This document shows positions 23,871 through 37,884 of a DNA stretch of 64,000 nt, piece after piece. Source of the DNA: Blasia pusilla. Taxonomy: Eukaryota > Marchantiophyta > Marchantiopsida > Blasiales. The notes under the pieces are model-generated. The model was not told the origin of the DNA. It saw nothing but the letters and a program-made list of their open reading frames with translations, and did no database searches. The DNA is taken from positions 34,472,001 to 34,536,000 of the forward strand of contig CM114274.1 in NCBI GenBank assembly GCA_050084515.1, read 5' to 3'. The translations under genes and the position numbers were made by a program. Numbering within the stretch: position 1 is the first letter of the stretch; each line of letters starts with the position of its first letter.

Positions 23871-25469
23871 TTGACAACATCATGCCATATGGCTTTTTCC
23901 TTCACAACCATAAACAGTTTCATTTCATCCTTCTCTATAACCTTTATTGTAGGTTTTAGCCCTATATGCTCACGAATCAAGTTGGCCATCTTTCACTTCT
24001 CGTAATCTTCTTTGCAACGCATATGCTCAAGAGATGATCTATCAAGCAATATGTTATCAACGTAAGAAAACAAACCACGTTCTACATTGAAAAAAACCAA
24101 TGTTGATAGAACATAAATCTAATGTCATTGTCCGGAGTACTAGTTTGTACAATTTTAACTTACCAAATGGAGTTTTTTGTCTCTCCACTCATACAGAACT
24201 TCTACTTAATGAGTTGATGTTGGTACAGAAAAACCACGTGTGTGATGGGGTGGATAAAAGGTCCTAGGTAGGACCCAAGTTGGAGGCATTGACCGTGCTA
24301 AAACTGAGAGAGTAGATTTGTAAAGAGCATATTACAAAACCTTAAATGGGATGAAAAAATAGGAAAATATTCAATTGTGAAGAAGGTTAATAACTCAAAA
24401 AAATTGACTAAATTAAACTTAAAAATATGGATTTTTCCAACCATGTAACAAAGATGGTCATTGGAATAGCATTTGAAATCCTTGATGATAGCCATGCATT
24501 GGCCAAGGATATGTAGCACTAGAGCAGGTTGTTTGGTCGTCCTTTGATTTCTTTGTCAGACTTTTTCCCTAAATAAGACACATCTTCATAGTAACACATT
24601 ATTGAACATGTGTACATACAAGTTGAATGTGGACTTTAAGGTATTTTCTTTGAGAAATTATGAAGGATCTAGATTGACATCAAATTTGGGGTTTGATTTT
24701 GAAGCATCATATGAAGACCCCTGTTTTCTCATATTCAATTTGGAACATCATTGGCAAGTAAGATGAACTTTGGGCGCTGAAGTTTTTAGTGTCTTTCTAT
24801 TGTAATTTCTCGATACCTTAGCCATATGCGATTCTTCTTGAAAAGATAACTTGCAAACCAATACGTAACACAATAATATGTTCATTGCATCCACTTTACA
24901 TAACAATGGCTTGAAGTACGCTTCTGTAGAATATCTTACATATCTCTTCAAAGCATATATAATTTGTGACCTTAATTGGAAATTGAAAAAGAGGAGGGAG
25001 AGCAAAGATAGTTATAGGAAAAATGCCACAAAGAAGCAAGGAGGTATGTTATCGCTCTCACTCTTGCACAACATCTTTCTCATAATTTGAAAGTAGTTTA
25101 TGTTAGTCTCCTCTGTTGTTAATTTTGTCCCTACATCAACAAACATAACTCCATATCTCGGAGTTGTTTGGTGACTTCGCTATTACACTCAAAATAGTTT
25201 ATGAACTCGTGAATCTACATCTTGAATTCAAAACACACATAGCAAAGCCAAGGAACATATTTAGCAGCAAATCTTTGGCATAATCAAGGAACTATCAATG
25301 TCATGATTTTAACATTTTACAAGGTAACCACTCTTAGATTGGCATAATTACATCTTGGACCTTCCCATGACAACAAAGTGTCGAGTAGGAATCAACAAAC
25401 TATTACAATACCTCAATATTACATTGAACTCCTTTAAAAAGAGCTTTTTGTTATTTCTTTGTTCCAAAG
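23871..25469. other. AT-rich sequence, no gene seen
   Basis: Short frames only. Nothing matches a protein family I recognise. It may hold the worn 3' part of the CACTA element that follows on the minus strand. Confidence 0.4.
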
Positions 25470-27260
25470 TAGTATGCCTTAATCACTACCATAAGTAATA
25501 CTCATTTCATGGTTGTCTTCAAAACTTTCACCATGCTCTTCATCAAGTATAAACTCTATTGATGCTAAAGCCAAATTTGCATCAAATACGTGGATGGTAC
25601 CAAACAATGAGATGTCTTGCACTTCACTATCCAATTGTGATTGTGCACTCAAGCCTCCCACATTGATATCATCAGCAGTAAAACTGTTTAGTCTAACCCT
25701 TACAACTCTTCTACCACATAATGTCTTTTGCATAAGTACTTTCCAACTTGCATTACTACTTTCCAACTTGCATTTTCCTCCAGTGGAGTGTAGAATACAT
25801 GTTCAACTTGGCTGGGAAAAACAAAAGGGATCTAGATTAAGAAGTTTGCTAGGAGAAATCCACTTTCATCATGCATCGTTATAGCGTCAATCCCATTCCA
25901 TGAGGATTTTACCCACTTCCCTCTCATAAGCACTATGTGCTTGTCGAATATCATTGTCCAACTGAAAAATATCCACTACAATGCCAACATAGTGGATTTG
26001 GCCAAGATGATTTACTTGGAAAACTTTTTATGATAGAAAAATACTTGCCATACTTGAGTCGTATATAGAGAATGAACTACTGTCATCCGTCTTAAAGTAA
26101 TTCTCTTGAAAGAGAATAATGAAAGTGATGGAGGCACTAACAACTTCAAGACTAGTTCATCTATGTGGTTTCCTTTGGCATTTTCTTCCCTGATTTTAAG
26201 ACGTATCCACTTAGCAAGTGTATATTCACACTTCCCATAAATTCAATAAATTTTACGCAACAAAACTAAAGGAGAATATGATATTTGTGAGCCCAATGAT
26301 ACAATAGTAGAAATGGCAAGACCTGAAATCAAGGGTGAACCAATGGCTACTTACTTAAACCAACTAGTGAAACATTCATTGTTTTACAAAACATATTTGT
26401 GGGGCATAGTTACAAGTTCAACTATTAGTGGTACTTAATACCAAAACCTCACCAATAACACCTTCCTCCTCAAAAGTGTCCCAAATCCTTATTTTCACCA
26501 TTGTGTAATCTTACATGTACTCTATGATAAATCTTAGGGCCTTATTAAGGATATATCCTTTATCCATATATCCGTTTGGTCCAACTCGAGACCACACATA
26601 ACCTTTTAGATCTCCCAAATATCGCTCTATCAAATATATCCATCGACAACCAATTGGACCACATATGATAGGCTCTTCCACCGAGTGCAATATATACGAG
26701 GTGATTCATAACATAAAAAAAAGACGGTGGAAAGTGTACTTCCATGAGGCACAAGGTACTTCCCATATCCTCTTTCAATGAAGCAAAATAGGCAGGATTT
26801 CAAGTTTTCTTCCAAAGATTTTGAATGACTAATGACATGCACATTATTGTCATTCTCACTAGACCTTCAAGAGACCCCGTAAGAAATAAGGAATCAACTG
26901 TTGCATGAATACATGTAGGTCAAGAGACTTCAAGCTACCTAATTTATTGCATAAGAGATGCTTCTGCAATACACCTACCTACCCATTCTGGACCTTAAGT
27001 ACTTCTACCCTTGAGTAGAGGACCTTTATCTCCTCGAGACTCAACACATAGTCTACTCTTGGTTTTAACTTAGACCCATCTCATTTAGGATGAGCTTGCA
27101 ACCAAAGATGTTGTCAAATACCTCTTACCTCCATATCTTGCCTTTCCTACACAGAGTCCTTATTCTTTGAAGCAAAAAAGGTCTAAAAATTATTACCAAC
27201 TACATTGTTTTGAGAATGCATAACATCCAAGGCATGCCGAATTAATAAGCCATGGAAAGA
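25470..27260 (-). pseudogene. CACTA (En/Spm) TNP2-type transposase remnant
   Basis: Read on the minus strand, domains appear in the order usual for CACTA transposases. Near 27245-27211 is RHALDVMHSQ, cf. the RHxLDVMHxEKN motif. Around 26960-26870, LKSLDLHVFMQQLIPYFLRG matches the start of the DUF4218 region (KSHDxHVxMQQxLPxxLRG). At 26778-26560, LCLMEVHFPPSFFYVMNHLV matches its LxxLExIFPPSFFDxMxHL core. Near 25860-25750, PFVFPSQVEHVFYTPLEEN resembles the C-terminal DUF4216 region. The pieces are in different frames with many stops. No terminal CACTA motif or inverted repeat was found, so the ends of the element are unknown. Confidence 0.72.
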
Positions 27261-28880
27261 GGCTACATTCATATACATCATGATGGATATTTACAAGCAA
27301 AATGGTGGGATTGCATTCCCATAAAGGAACTATTATGGAGAGTAAATTGTAAGCATTACAACATCTGTTTGATAAAAAACCTTAGTGCTCATAATGTTAT
27401 GTGGCAACAAAACAACATCACTATGCAAAGGCAAAGCCATGAAATTCACGTAAAGTTGAAAAAAAAGTCCTACATATAGAACCAAATCAAAACATGGTGG
27501 TCTATGCGATTATACAAAAAATTGAAAGTACCATCAAGTGTGGTAGTTGCTAAAGTGGCTTCCAACCTGAATGGTACCAAGTTTACACATGAGTGTTTGT
27601 CCTTAGTGAAAGATATGGGACAATATTAAGAAGTTCAAGGACCATGTGTAAAAAATTAGAAATGCTAAGTTCTTATATGGATATTGCAAGAACCCTCGGT
27701 AATAATAGAAATACCAAGCCGTAAGACAAAATACTTATAAAGACTTCTTACTCACATATAGCATGATGTATGCAAGTGTTCGCATGGGAATGTCTAGCAT
27801 GACAAGTGTCCCAAACTTTGGAATGGAGGTGTAGTTGATAGGAAACTCTTCAACATCAAAATTGATGATCTAGGGTTTTATTAACGAGTCAGGGCTTGAA
27901 TATGATCCCTGCAAAATATAAAATATTTTGACTCGCTTGTGTCTTGGCCACTACTCTCAATTGCGCCCCATGTAGTTATGAGGAATCGATAATAATAAAT
28001 AGCGCTAACTAACTAGTTAACCCATATCCATATAGCAAGTAGTGTGCACAAGCGTAGCAACACAGTACATACAAATACAATCAATCATCATCAAATTCAT
28101 ACAAATACTATGTACACATATGTTCTCGTGTTTGGCATTGTAAGAAATATTTTTTCTTGTTTTCAAATATATTCTCTCATTTACATTATCCTAAGAAGAG
28201 GGCCAACTTTACCTGGTGAGTGCTTTTTACTTTGGCCACCCCAACTAATTTTTTGTTTCAAAGTTATTGTTTTTGCAAAAATAGTAATTATGAAAATTTG
28301 CAAAAATAGTAAATCTCATTTACAAGCATCTAATTTTACCAACATGATCAAAAAATTGAAATTTTGCGGGTGTCATGGGGATGTCCAAAAATACACAGTG
28401 ACAATGGCATGACAATGAAAAATTATAATTGTGAATGTATTGTTCATCGTTGTGTTGAGATTTGCAAAAGTTGCAAGACAACCACACTCAACTTGTTGTT
28501 TGTAGCTGTGCTTGCGACCAGTTTTTACGAGTTATTTGGTGAGGTTATGTGAATACTTTGGGAGTCCAAGGACTAGTGAAGAACTTGTAGACAACTTGCA
28601 AACTATGAGATCCTTTGCGAGTAATCTATGGGTGTTTTGCGAGTGCCTTCCAAGTCTCCTTGCTCATACACACAAAACACTCCCAAATGACTCACACAAC
28701 TTCTCCCCTCTCTAGTTGATTGACACCCATCTTGCATGAGCATGGCACTTACAAGAGACTCACAAAATATTCGCACATAGTGACATAGTGCTCTCTCTCA
28801 AGTTTGAACTCCCAAAACAATCCTAAATGGTAGCAAACCCAAACTTGAACCCCCACAACACTCACAAACTTCCACAACAC
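27261..28880. other. AT-rich sequence, no gene seen
   Basis: Probably includes upstream parts of the CACTA remnant, too decayed to read. From 28680 to 28880 there are CA-rich low-complexity words (cacaacactcacaaactt). No supported gene. Confidence 0.35.
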
Positions 28881-29047
28881 TAACAAACTTTCAGGCGAAT
28901 GAGTAGTGGGAATAACACGATAGAATCCAAACGTTCGAAAACCTAGAATTCAAAGGCGAGGGAGGTCCATGGGGCATGTTATTAGATGCAACAAAGAGAG
29001 AGCCCAAGTCGAATCGGGGCTCAAAGAAGGGCCGGTGAAGAGACTGC

Positions 29048-29216
29048 GAAACGAGTGGATGACTTGGAGTTTTGCAAGAGAAGTAAAGAGTTCGTGCAAA
29101 ACGAGTGGATGACTTGGAGTTTTGCAAGAGAAGTGAAGAGTTTGTGCAAAACGAGTGGATGACTTGGAGTTGTGCAAGAGAAGTGAAGAGTTTGTGCAAA
29201 ACGAGTGGATGATTAG
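29048..29216 (+). repeat. 50-bp tandem repeat upstream of INTS2
   Basis: The unit starting acgagtggatgacttggag recurs at 29051, 29101, 29151 and 29201, exactly 50 bases apart. Three full units and one partial unit are present, with only a few substitutions. The array lies about 270 bases before the INTS2 start codon. Confidence 0.9.
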
Positions 29217-29481
29217 GAATGCAGAAGAAACACGCTCCGGCAACGATGGTCGTGAGTGCATTCGACTCTGAAACAGGATTAGGGCTCCCGTAAACGTACG
29301 TGGGGCCGAGATCTGCACCACGGACTACAATGGAATCGAACGAGGAAATGTGGAACAGTCTCTTTCGAAAGTGAGGAATGTCGAAAGTGTAATGTGGAGA
29401 TGGAAATTCTGCCTGAGATGATGGTGTTTTTGCTTTATGTGTGGGCCAACTGTACCCGTGTAGTGGAGAACGCGTGAAGAC

Positions 29482-32400
29482 ATGGCGGACGATATCTTGC
29501 AGTTCCTGCAATATGGAGCTCCGGCTGAGAACATTGGGGTTTTGGACGTCTCAACCACTGCACCCTTCCTTCCTGCTCTAACTCTCGCGGCCTCAGATTG
29601 CCCTTCACTCATACCGCATCTGCTCCCGGCTCTGCACTCGCACACGCAAGTCCCACGAGCCCTTGCCTACGCTGGCTTGGATTATGTGGAGATCGCAGAG
29701 GCTGTCCTGGAGGTAGAGGCAACCCGCGATAAAATTGCTCGAGTTTCCCCAGTCAAGGAGGAAGAGGATGGGGAGGATGAAGACAAGGAGCATCATTGGA
29801 ATTGGGACGACTACAACGATGAGACTGAGGAACCAGATGAATGCCATGCGTTTGAGGTGGCTGATGAGGTAATGTAACGCTAGTTAGTCATCAGGTACAC
29901 TGACAATGCTACTGAGTAGAAAGCGTGCCTCTTTTTGCAGAACCCTGGTATCAACTGATCGGTTTGGGATGGTGCAACTTACAGAAGGAGAGAGTCCAGA
30001 TTGCAATTCTCTCATTGCGCAAGAGAGCTCTCCAATTTTCTCACAAGCTGACGGCTGATGGAGGCTCTGAGAAGATTGTTCCGCACCAGCAAGAGAGGAA
30101 CGAAGGAAGCATCTGGAATAACGAGGCCTGTTTGCCTGAGCTACTGTGTCTATTGCCGATAGCTGTCTCTCGGTGTCCCCTGCTCTTAAGCCCAGGTCTT
30201 AATCTTTGCCATCTTTTCCTTTTTCCTGGAAGTTTCCGATATTTAGTCGCTACCATTGCTCATCGACTTACACGTGGGTCTTTTTCCCGCTGTAAATGGC
30301 CACATCTGCACAGTCGTCGTTTTTCTGTATCTTATGAATACAAACTTGTTCACCATGAATTGCTTCAATGGCCATCAAATAGATTGGGTTTGATCGAGAA
30401 TGCGTATTACCCTGTTACCCTATCTCACATGCTGATATTTGTTGGTCACATTCAATCAGAACAGTTGGTGAGAGGGCTGCTTTCAGCAAGTAGTGGGTGT
30501 ACCTTGCTGGTTACAACTTTAATGAACAACCCGACAATGGTTGAAAGTGGTGCCCTTGCCTTGGGGAACATTCTATCCCGTCCTGTCAATTCCAATGACA
30601 AGCAACCTTGCAGTCCATATGCTTCTGAGGTCACCCCTTCTGCAAAAGCAACTGCAGTTTCAGGCACTGGCAGCCTCTCTCGTCAGCATAGTGGTGCGCA
30701 ATCCCAGGATTTATTCCAGTCATCAACATCACAGTTCACTCAAGTGATCACCTCAATAATCCTGCGTCTTTGTCATATCTCTCCATCAATTGCGGCAATT
30801 TGCAGGGATGCGCTGGTGAAAACGTGCACCTTAGTTGAAGTTGTATTGTACATAAGTGTGGAGATCTTCCATGACGAGCTCCAGTTTCTGTCAAAAGTAA
30901 TATTTTCGAAGGAAAAAACTTCTCAGTGGATATTGTCCTTCTTTGGAATGAACCAAAAACATGTTGACAATCATCAGAAGAATGCAGACAGTCACCATAT
31001 GGCTGTTCTCCCACATTCCTCTGCGAAAGAGAAAGATGTACCTCCTGATGTGAAGATCTCTGCTGGAGCATTTTCAGTTGTAAAGGGAATCGCTCAAAAG
31101 ACCCGAGACTCACTACTGTCAGATGGGAGGTCTACCTGGAAGACTCAGGGTTGGAGTGGACGATTACATGCACATTTGAGGCTATACTGTGTCCTGATAC
31201 GAACTGGTGATTTACAACCAACTCATGAAGAGGTCGCGGTTTTCTCTTTTGCACTAGGCTACCTGTCTGGGTGTTCATGCCACTAAGCTTGTGTGTAAGG
31301 GAATAGCTAGATGCCAACCTTGCCTGCTCTGGGTTGAAATAGTAAACAACATTAGTTGTAGTGCATGGAGTGAGATGCACCATTTGAAGAGCATGGAACC
31401 ATGCTTTTATCTTTTGATGCAAGAGCTGTTGGTGTATTTGATTCTATGGTGGATCCACACTTCGTGTTGACCGTAGGCTGTTATAGGAAACAAAATCGTC
31501 ATTGGAAGCCTGCTTGAATCCAAGATAGTCACTTGATTTTCTGTTTCCTTTAGCCATTACTGTGCTGGTCTTCTAAAGTGCAAGGTTTTTTTTCACCCTT
31601 GGACAAGAAACTCCTAGTATTTTATTCGGATTGCCTTTTTCATGAGATTTGGAGACACTCTGTTAACGATCTCTGTTCACAGTCGATGGTTATGAAGGGG
31701 AACTTCTCAGAATCTAAATTGGAACCAATGAGGGTGGATGCGCCTTGACGTCTCTATAACTGACTCTTGCCATGCCTTGTAACTGGGCTGCATTCAGGTT
31801 GACTTTTGGATGAGAGTGCTAGCAGGAACCTTGGAGGATTCGGTCCATGCAGATAAAAAGCATCCAGTCCGATTTGTTTCAGAGCGTACACTGCAATTGG
31901 GAATCTCCTTTGTGTGTTTGGTTCCTGGACTGTCAAGACCCTTAACAAAAGGTCTACTGCATTCTTGTATTGCAAACTTATTACGTGCAGCTATGGGCAA
32001 TGCCCCGTATTCATCATGTACACCGGAAGTCGAACTTGCTGTCTGGGTAGCAGTGCACCTATTCCTGCACAAGTATACGGACATTGCAACGGTATTTTTT
32101 CTCTCCTCTATGTCGTGCTTACGACAGTTCATTACAAAAATAAGTGTTCTCTGGTTTAGTGTTGTGAGGAGAGGGATTTGAGTGGTATGGCTTTCATTCA
32201 TAATGTTAAAGATCTCTCAAAATGTAAGATCAACTTCTGTCCTCTTGTCTGGCCTTTGCACCATTTGGTAGTCAGTGTTGAAGCAGCTGCCTTGGCAACT
32301 GTACGAGGTCCTTACCTTTTTGTTGATGCTATAACTAGTTATATACAAGCGCTTTCTTACGCTGCACTTGAGATCTTAATCCAGAGTTGTAACTGTCGTG

Positions 32401-35400
32401 TTTGCAGCTTGTGAGAGAAGCTTTGGGTATGCATGTTACAGTGCACAATGCTTCAATGACAGACCTTAGTGATGCAGCAGGAATGCTATCTGATTTATCT
32501 ATTGCTGCTAGTGCTGTTGCTGCACTACGTCCGAGGGGTCCCATTCCATCTCCCAAGTTTGTCCACCACTCTTTATTTTCTCTTCTTTGTTTAAATGTAA
32601 CATTTGATTTCAATGGTTTTGTTTCTCGTCTTGCTCAGCACTCCTCTTCATATTGATCCATGGGAGAGTGAATGTCTGAATCCATACTCCAAGTTTAAAT
32701 ATTCAGGTGCTGGTGATGCCTTGACCCATCTGTTCATTATTCGGTATCTAAGAATTTTCCAAAAGAATGGTCTGAATCATTTTTCTGATGAGGGGTGGAT
32801 TACTGTTGGTATTTTTGAGTTATGCTGTGTAAAGTGGTGCAATATATAGTGACTAACATAGTCAATGCGGCTGGTGAACATATCTTATACATCCCTCAGA
32901 TTGTTTGCTGAATTGGATGTCGTTAAATGTGTTCAAGAAAGTGCTATTCCAAAGGAGCAGTTCTGATTATATTGTTATTCTGATGGGCAGGAAGCATCCA
33001 TGCCTTGGGTTGAAATGTCTGGAACAGCTGGTAAATTCTACCAATGGGTTGGGCTATAATGTGGACATCTCTGACACGGTCATGCACTATATCTCCATTG
33101 CGGGAGAACCAATCCACCCAGTAAGTGATCTCTAGCAACTGTGAAAGCATTTCGGTTTGACCTACTTGAGCAATAGATTTTCTCGACAGATTCCTGCTAG
33201 TGATGAACTTCTAGAACTGAGATCCCATGAGTTCTGATGTAAGAATGTTGCTTTTCCCAAAGATGATTTGGTTATGTTCTTGTGCCATCAATCACGTTAA
33301 ATAATTTTACACTCTGCTTCTCACTTTAGGCTATTACAAAGTTGGGAAGGCAGGATGAAGTTGATGGTGGCAAGTCCTTAACAGCATTTCCCTCTAAGTT
33401 GGCTATGATTGGTGGGTGCAGGCACTTCCACCAATAATTCTTGCTTTTACAGAGTTATCTGTACCAGTTCCTCGGTCAAGGGGGCAACGCTTCCGGATGC
33501 GTCCCTTCTCTTGTTCTTCCTTGATTCGAGTGATGAGCCCTGGATTTGCAATTTTAAGGAACTATCAGTTAAGATCAAACACATCAGAGGTGGAGAGGCT
33601 TTCCAGAGAGAGTTATTGCAGTAGATCAAAGACCTCAGCCCATGGCCAAAGAGAGGAGCCACTGAAGAAAGACGGAATTGGAGATCATTTAGCAACAGCT
33701 GCTCTTATTACTTATTACATCCTCTGCAGAGAGTCAATTGTCAGGAGCATGGGGATTGCTGGTGGTTCCAACCATGAAGTCTCTTCTTCTGCTCCGGGTG
33801 TTAATGAAGAAGAGTGCTGGCTAGATCTACTCGGTAGTCTACCACTCCGAGAGCTACTCACTTACATGGAAATGAATTGGCCGGCTTATGAAACCTTGTT
33901 GCCTCAGGTATGTATCTGGTTTGTTCGGTTCTGAAGGTTATTCTATCCTGTACTTCAACGATCTATCTTGATACCTTGTAGTGAATGAATGTACTAGACC
34001 AACTAAACTAGCACGGAAGTACTGGGTATCTAATATATCGGAAATGAGGACTAGGAATTGTCATGCACTAGGATGTTTTTGAATGAGCTTGAAGAAAAGC
34101 AAGTGCTATGTTGGGAAATTTCAAGTTATCATTAAAAAAGTTATTCACTCTTGGTGTAACTTAATCAAGATCATTCACATGCCATGAGGTTGCAGAGTCG
34201 GATTGTTTAGGTTGACAAAATCCCTCTTGACATGGTTGACTAAAAGATTTACAAGTAAAATAAGATCTAGATTGTAGACGCAGTATGCTTCTAGTTAGCT
34301 GTAAAGTTACTATATTCCTTTTTAAATGTAGATTATTATCAGCGATGGGGGTTGAGGAGTGTAAAATACTTTATGGATGCCACATGTCCTTTTTTTCTTA
34401 AACCAAAACTAGTCCTATCAGTTAATAAAATGTGTGCAAGTTATATTTGATAAAGTTGAGTTATATGTATTTTATTATTTAAATTTTCATGATGTACTTA
34501 ATTCTTGAGATTTATTTCGTTGAATTTTTCTTTATGTAATAATCTTCCGTTTATCGCAGCAGCCATGAAACTGGTGATGGTAAAATGGAGAGCCGAGCAC
34601 ACTGAGGAGTGTGTCGGTTATATGTTTGAACTCAGGGGAAGAGATGAAACTTTTTTGAAACATTTTATAGTTAGCCCAGTTAGACATGCCTGACCATGGG
34701 AGGAGAAACTCAAAATATCACTCAATGTGTCCTTAGGAGTGAAGGAGAAGAAGAAGTCATGAAAGTGGTAGCATTTTGTCATTTTTGGGTTGACCCTTAT
34801 GGTCAGTCCCACCATGAGGTCTTTCGTAACAATTTTGCAGCAAGTTGATGGCGTTGGTGTTTGTTGTTGCAGTGGCTTGGCGTTGCTTCAATCGTATTTC
34901 CAGAAAGATTCACAGCCCAAGCACTCCTGCAAGACTTGGAGAAGACTGACACAGCCTTTCAAACCCATGTTGAGAACGTCCCAGTTACAGAGGATTTAGA
35001 TTGGGTGGGACCTATTCTGACAGCTGCGATGATGGCTGAACAACCAGAAAGAAATCCAGCCAAATCTGTGGTAACGGATTCTGAGAGGATGGAAGAAGAG
35101 TCATCTGAAATGGATATAGACAACAAACAGTCTGAGGTGGGTCTGCAAAAGGGACCTGTAAAGGTAGAGAGCCAGCTTGCAGGGTTGGATGATAGAAAGA
35201 GGCCATCAGAGAAAGATCTAGGGAGTTTGTCCTTAGAGATCGTGATAGCAGCAATGAAAGATGCAATACACAATCCACTGCCTGTGTTGCGTATATTGCG
35301 CAGAAAAATGACAAGATCGCATTTGGCAGACAACTTGGAGGTCTTACCTCAAAATGGTGTAGATCAGGAACTGGAAGTGGCTATTATCAAAGAGTTGGTT

Positions 35401-37065
35401 CCACATTTACTGGATATTTCTTGTCCTCGATGTTTGCAAGATCAGTTTTGTTTGTGGTGGCGATCATTACCAGCTTTCACTTTAGAGAATTTGGTGCCTG
35501 TACTCCTTGATATTCTCAAAGATCCATCAATGGTAAGCAACAGTGATAGTTTTAGCCTTAATGGAGGTTGGGCAAATCCTAATGCCAAGCAATCAACAAC
35601 GAAACAAGGACCCAGACCACTGACACTTTCTACCAGTGGCCTTGTTGAAGAGCCATTGAAGCTGATTGCATGCAATATGAGAGTATTCCGTACTCCTCTG
35701 CTTGGCATTATACTAGACCTATTGCTGGAGGTCCTTGTTGCCAACCGCCGTATTTGCCAAGTGGCAGCTTCAGATGGAGGGAGAGATGGGATCAAACGAG
35801 AGGAAGTGGCAGCAGCTATTGTAGCCCAAGACAGGTTGGTTTGACAGTCACTGGTTTAAACTCTTAAGCATGAACAGGAACGAGTTAAAGAGTGTGGATC
35901 ATTTGGTTTGTGCCGAATCAAGCTGTAGTAAATGGCTGTACATGACTCCTATCAACTTGTTTTTCTCTTCACAGTGTGGTCTGTCAGATTCTTCTTGAGG
36001 CATGTTTGCCAAATGTGGAACTTGGCGAGGAAGAGGGATCAGGCCCGTTGCTGGAAGCACGGAGTCTGATTTGTGGCACTATTTGCTCTTTATTTCATAG
36101 AAGCCCACTGCTACTCAAACTGCTGCACTTTCAGGTTATTATTTTCTGTCTACCTCAGCATCACTTGTAGCAATGGGTTGCCTTCTATGGTAGATAGAAT
36201 ACTCTTTGTCTTTCTTGTTCAAGGAGATCAACTAGCCGGTGATCATTCTGAAAGCAAGTTACATGTACCTTGGTTTCCAGGGTTATGACCTAAGACTTAT
36301 TCCTATGATGGTGGAGGGAGTACCAGCAATGGTTCAATGTTTGGACTTCATAGGAGAGCTACTTCAGCAGTCACAACAGCAGCGGCAAGTGTTTGCTGCT
36401 TTTCTCACTGCTCACCTGACAAGTCTGCATCCAGATCTTCGTCAGAGCCTTGCTGCTGCCCAGCAGGTACATAATGTTTCTTCATGGGCTTGGTTCTTTG
36501 GAGTAGAGGTTGAGGAGCGGTATTTTGAAACTGATTTCTGAAATGTAGGTGCTATCTCTATTAGCTCCAACACTTTTCTTAAGACAGGAATTGGGGAAAA
36601 CTCCTTTTTGGTGTTTATTTCATTCTTAACACAAGATCATGGTTCTCTCGGGAATAGTTTCTAAATACGTAAGCAGGACTTCTAGCAAGGTGATCAGATC
36701 TGACTTTAGCTGAACGGTTGGCGTCTGAAGTTCAAAATCCTGATTTCTATTTCCATCTCCAGGTTATTGGCCATGTGACACAGATGCGCAGCCAAGTGGC
36801 TGGATGTGCAAGGTTTCTGCAAGACGTTTTAGGTGCGGTTGCACAGTGTGCAACTACTTTCCCTTCCTTGGCACCACAAGTGGTAGCATTATTACAAAGT
36901 TGTGCTGAAGCAGGCGGTCCCTTGACAAGCTCCGGTCCGCTTAGGGATGCTGCCCTTCATGCAGCAGCAGTTTCAGCTTTCAAACATTTAATCCAAGGAA
37001 AGCTTCTGCATGGGCGACCTCCACCCTCTGCAGAACTCACGTCTTCTCAATCAATTGTGATCTAG
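29482..37065 (+). CDS. INTS2: Integrator complex subunit 2 (11 inferred exons)
   Basis: INTS2 is a core scaffold subunit of Integrator, the nuclear RNA polymerase II-associated complex that cleaves snRNA 3' ends and attenuates transcription. Inferred exons: 29482-29868, 29985-30195, 30460-31232, 31798-32091, 32408-32556, 32991-33120, 33422-33907, 34873-35834, 35975-36134, 36281-36466, 36763-37065. All introns are GT-AG. The exons sum to 4041 nt and stay in frame, giving 1346 aa; human INTS2 is about 1200. Identification rests on remembered family sequence. Exons 8-9 join to give VAQDSVVCQILLEACLP, then LLKLLHFQGYDLRLIPMMVE and PAMVQCLDFIGEL. Exon 3 ends with LRLYCVLIRTGDLQPTHEE. Exon 7 has DHLATAALITYYILCRES. 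The N-terminus is unusually acidic (about residues 93-121). The helical-repeat character fits the family. I first considered MED33 and rejected it. No frame breaks were found, so the gene is probably functional. Confidence 0.87.
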
Positions 37066-37884
37066 AAGAGAACTGTAAATGTGCATTATCATCTTCTTGA
37101 GAAACAGCTAGGTCGCAGGAGGAAGGCAAAAAAAGAGGTGTCAGGAGAGAGGTTGCTGTCATTAGGTGGGTAGTTAGCAAAGGTTGCAGTCCAGAAATGT
37201 TGATAGACAGATTTAGCCTGTCTGCCTAGCTTCGGAGGAGGAGGTGCCCTAGACTTCAGCAAGTTCTTGGTTGGGAGCATCTATGAATTACAAATGTGAA
37301 GTATGGAGCAGGGATATAGGTTCAGAGCACTCGTACTTTGCCAATAATGTAGATCTGGCAGTTACCCGAAGATGGGATTGCAAGAATGGGAAATTGTCAC
37401 CTCTTCTTGCTCTGTGATTGTAAAGTTAAATCTAATTCATTAAGAAAGAATATCTTCTTGATTTGTAAATACTTCTTTAAAAGACACATTGCAGCCGGGC
37501 GGAAAAATCTTTTGGTAATATATGCAAGAAATTTTTTTTTGAACACTTCTGAAAATTTTGGCCATGATTGATCTTGTACTAAGTACAGGTTACACACTAA
37601 TACGTCTACTCGTAATCTTCAAAACCATTAGTTTATTGCCACAATAGTGCATAACGCAAATGCATTGCAGATATGTGAGCATCTCTTGTGGGGTACCAAA
37701 GACCCCCATTTTATTTTTCGTTTTAATGGAATTTAATCTTTTCATGCTTTCCTGTCCCTCAAAGTCATTCTCTATTCCACTGTTTTGGGATGATGGTGCC
37801 CAGCGTGATTATCTCGGACATTTAATATGTGGTAAGTTTGAAGTAGGTAATTATACACCAATTAGAGGATGCTCCTCCATTTGA
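37066..37884. other. 3' flank of INTS2
   Basis: Presumed 3' UTR and downstream spacer. No obvious AATAAA signal close to the stop codon and no other gene seen. Confidence 0.4.

Noticed and set aside
29048-29216. Possible CRISPR-like array
   Set aside because: Units are contiguous with no unique spacers, and the genome is eukaryotic.
28891-29511. 206-codon minus-strand frame with repeated HSFCTNSSLLLQNSK-like units
   Set aside because: It is the translation of the 50-bp tandem array; 50 is not a multiple of three, so the repeated peptides shift frame, and nothing resembles a known protein.
29925-31286. 453-codon open frame taken as one exon from 29925
   Set aside because: Phase-compatible splice sites at 29984/29985, 30195/30460 and 31232 give a better INTS2 match; its apparent start is not an ATG.
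33330-33421. Candidate INTS2 exon beginning AITKLGRQDE
   Set aside because: It runs into a stop; joining the exon ending at 33120 directly to 33422 keeps the frame and gives IHPALPPIILAF, which fits the family.
29482-37065. First thought: Mediator subunit MED33 (REF4-like)
   Set aside because: Exon 8-11 sequence (VAQDSVVCQILLEACL, KLLHFQGYDLRLIP) matches INTS2, not MED33, and the exons join in frame on that model.
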